DNA of 54,084 nt from an uncultured Winogradskyella sp. (lineage in GTDB: Bacteria; Bacteroidota; Bacteroidia; Flavobacteriales; Flavobacteriaceae), in contig NZ_CALGNH010000010.1 of NCBI RefSeq assembly GCF_937958655.1, positions 1-54,084 on the forward strand, in the 5' to 3' direction. Each line of letters starts with the position of its first letter. Within the stretch, counting starts at the first letter, position 1. Shown here piece after piece: positions 53,228 through 54,084 of this stretch. The notes below the pieces were generated by a model, which was not told where the DNA came from, ran no database searches, and worked only from the letters and a program-made list of their open reading frames with translations. Made by a program: the position numbers and the translations under genes.

Positions 53228-54084
53228 AGCAGTTATTTATTGGTTAATCACGGGTTGTGTTTTAATTTTTATAATGGTTATTGTTGGTGGAATTACAAGA
53301 CTAACACATTCTGGATTATCGATTTCTAATTATAAATTAATTTCAGGTACAATTCCGCCATTGAATGCGGTTGAATGGAACGAAGCTTTTGATCTTTATA
53401 AACAATACCCAGAGTATCAAAAACTAAATTATAATATGAACATAGATGAATTTAAAGACATCTATTTTTGGGAATGGATTCACAGGGTTATAGGTCGTTT
53501 TATTGGATTAGTTTTCATCATTCCATTTTTGTATTTCTTAGTTAAAAAGCAGCTTACCAAATCAACTATAAAAAAAGCTATTGTCCTTTTAATTATGGGT
53601 AGCTTTCAAGGTTTTTTAGGTTGGTACATGGTAAAAAGCGGCTTAGTAGATAGACCAGATGTGAGTCATTATAGACTTGCTGCACACTTAACTACAGCGT
53701 TTTTAACCTTTGCTTACACGTTTTGGGTGGCTTTAGATTTAATTTTCCCAGATAAAAAAGTTATAGATAAAAAATTCAGAAATTTTATCAGAATTAGTTT
53801 AGTCGTTTTAATGTTTCAAATTATTTATGGTGCTTTTGTAGCAGGTTTAGATGCAGGTTGGATTCATAACCATTGGCCATTTATGAATGAAAGCAAATTA
53901 ATCCATGAAACCGTTTATACAGAACAAAACCCTACTTACCTCAACTTTATTGAAGGAAAAAGTGGTGTACAGTTTGTACATAGAACTTTAGCTTATGTGG
54001 TTGTATTTTGCATTTTAGCCATTTGGTACAAAGCAAAACGAATAGCATTAACTTCACTTCAAACTAAAGGAATTAATGCTTTAT
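53211..54084 (+). CDS. ctaA: Heme A synthase (COX15/CtaA), truncated by window end
   Basis: At least 291 aa visible. Integral inner-membrane enzyme that hydroxylates and oxidises heme O to heme A for cytochrome oxidase. The N-terminal half has IVGGITRLTHSGLSISNYKL (family signature), EWIHRVIGRFIG and RLAAHLTTAFLTF; the second half repeats the pattern with WIHNHWPFMNES and QFVHRTLAYVVV. The four His motifs bind the hemes. Longer loop after the first helix is as in the COX15-type class. Start ATG at 53211 overlaps the acetyltransferase gene. Confidence 0.93.
   Translation, partial: MKTKNKAVIYWLITGCVLIFIMVIVGGITRLTHSGLSISNYKLISGTIPPLNAVEWNEAFDLYKQYPEYQKLNYNMNIDEFKDIYFWEWIHRVIGRFIGLVFIIPFLYFLVKKQLTKSTIKKAIVLLIMGSFQGFLGWYMVKSGLVDRPDVSHYRLAAHLTTAFLTFAYTFWVALDLIFPDKKVIDKKFRNFIRISLVVLMFQIIYGAFVAGLDAGWIHNHWPFMNESKLIHETVYTEQNPTYLNFIEGKSGVQFVHRTLAYVVVFCILAIWYKAKRIALTSLQTKGINAL

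Noticed and set aside
1..54084. Search by eye for CRISPR arrays, tRNA genes, restriction-modification, toxin-antitoxin pairs and phage genes.
   Set aside because: No regularly spaced long repeats, no tRNA-like TTCGA-loop context and no recognisable protein motifs of these systems were found. The tandem 7-bp arrays have no spacers.

Overview
The window is AT-rich chromosomal DNA from a member of the Bacteroidota, almost certainly the family Flavobacteriaceae. The evidence is a gliding-motility gldI gene, Bacteroidota-type families (DUF349 coiled-coil protein, OstA-like protein, DUF5606, DUF3810, LETM1-related protein, 2TM-domain proteins), many lipoproteins with short signal peptides, and Bacteroidota-type -7 boxes (TAnnTTTG) close to start codons. 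No rRNA, tRNA or CRISPR array was seen. Functions were assigned by reading motifs; no database search was possible.

Layout. 1-139: end of an IS3-family insertion sequence running off the left edge. 221-1075: nucleoside-hydrolase-like lipoprotein. 4138-1477 (minus): three-gene operon in which the two halves of a DUF4331 protein are separate exported proteins, followed by a TPR lipoprotein. 4241-5413: LETM1-related protein. 9443-5446 (minus): sensory operon (DUF2141, TPR protein, LytS-type kinase fused to a 2TM domain, two free 2TM proteins, LytTR regulator). 9629-11434: serine hydrolase, followed by about 1.3 kb of decayed genes. 12783-16183: ndk, then DHH phosphoesterase, gldI and a cyclophilin-FKBP fusion. 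16295-24477: dipeptidase, DUF3810 protein, two exported amidohydrolase-like proteins and a DUF6503-like lipoprotein. 24544-35053: mostly core genes on the plus strand (TrmH-type methyltransferase, M48 protease, an unrecognised 390-aa protein, RelA/SpoT enzyme, Fur-family regulator, purA, OstA-like protein, class III aminotransferase). 35318-41614: TPR protein, two tandem DUF368 proteins, aroE and a DUF349 protein. 44395-41957 (minus): ruvX, def, DUF5606 gene, mazG. 44895-51170: dapD and an LPS/glycan assembly cluster with alternating gene directions. 51258-54084: CCA-adding enzyme, GNAT acetyltransferase and the start of heme A synthase.

Much of the window is housekeeping. The less ordinary material is: the split DUF4331 operon with a possible ECF-type promoter; the kinase/2TM operon; two clear 7-bp tandem arrays and one degenerate one; four copies of dispersed hairpin-type repeats; two related hairpin cassettes upstream of dapD; a decayed beta-lactamase-like gene beside an intact relative; and the 390-aa unknown protein whose start codon overlaps the stop of the M48 protease gene. 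I found no clear new defence or mobile system. The best candidates for undescribed biology are the split DUF4331/TPR operon, the 2TM kinase operon and the 390-aa protein.
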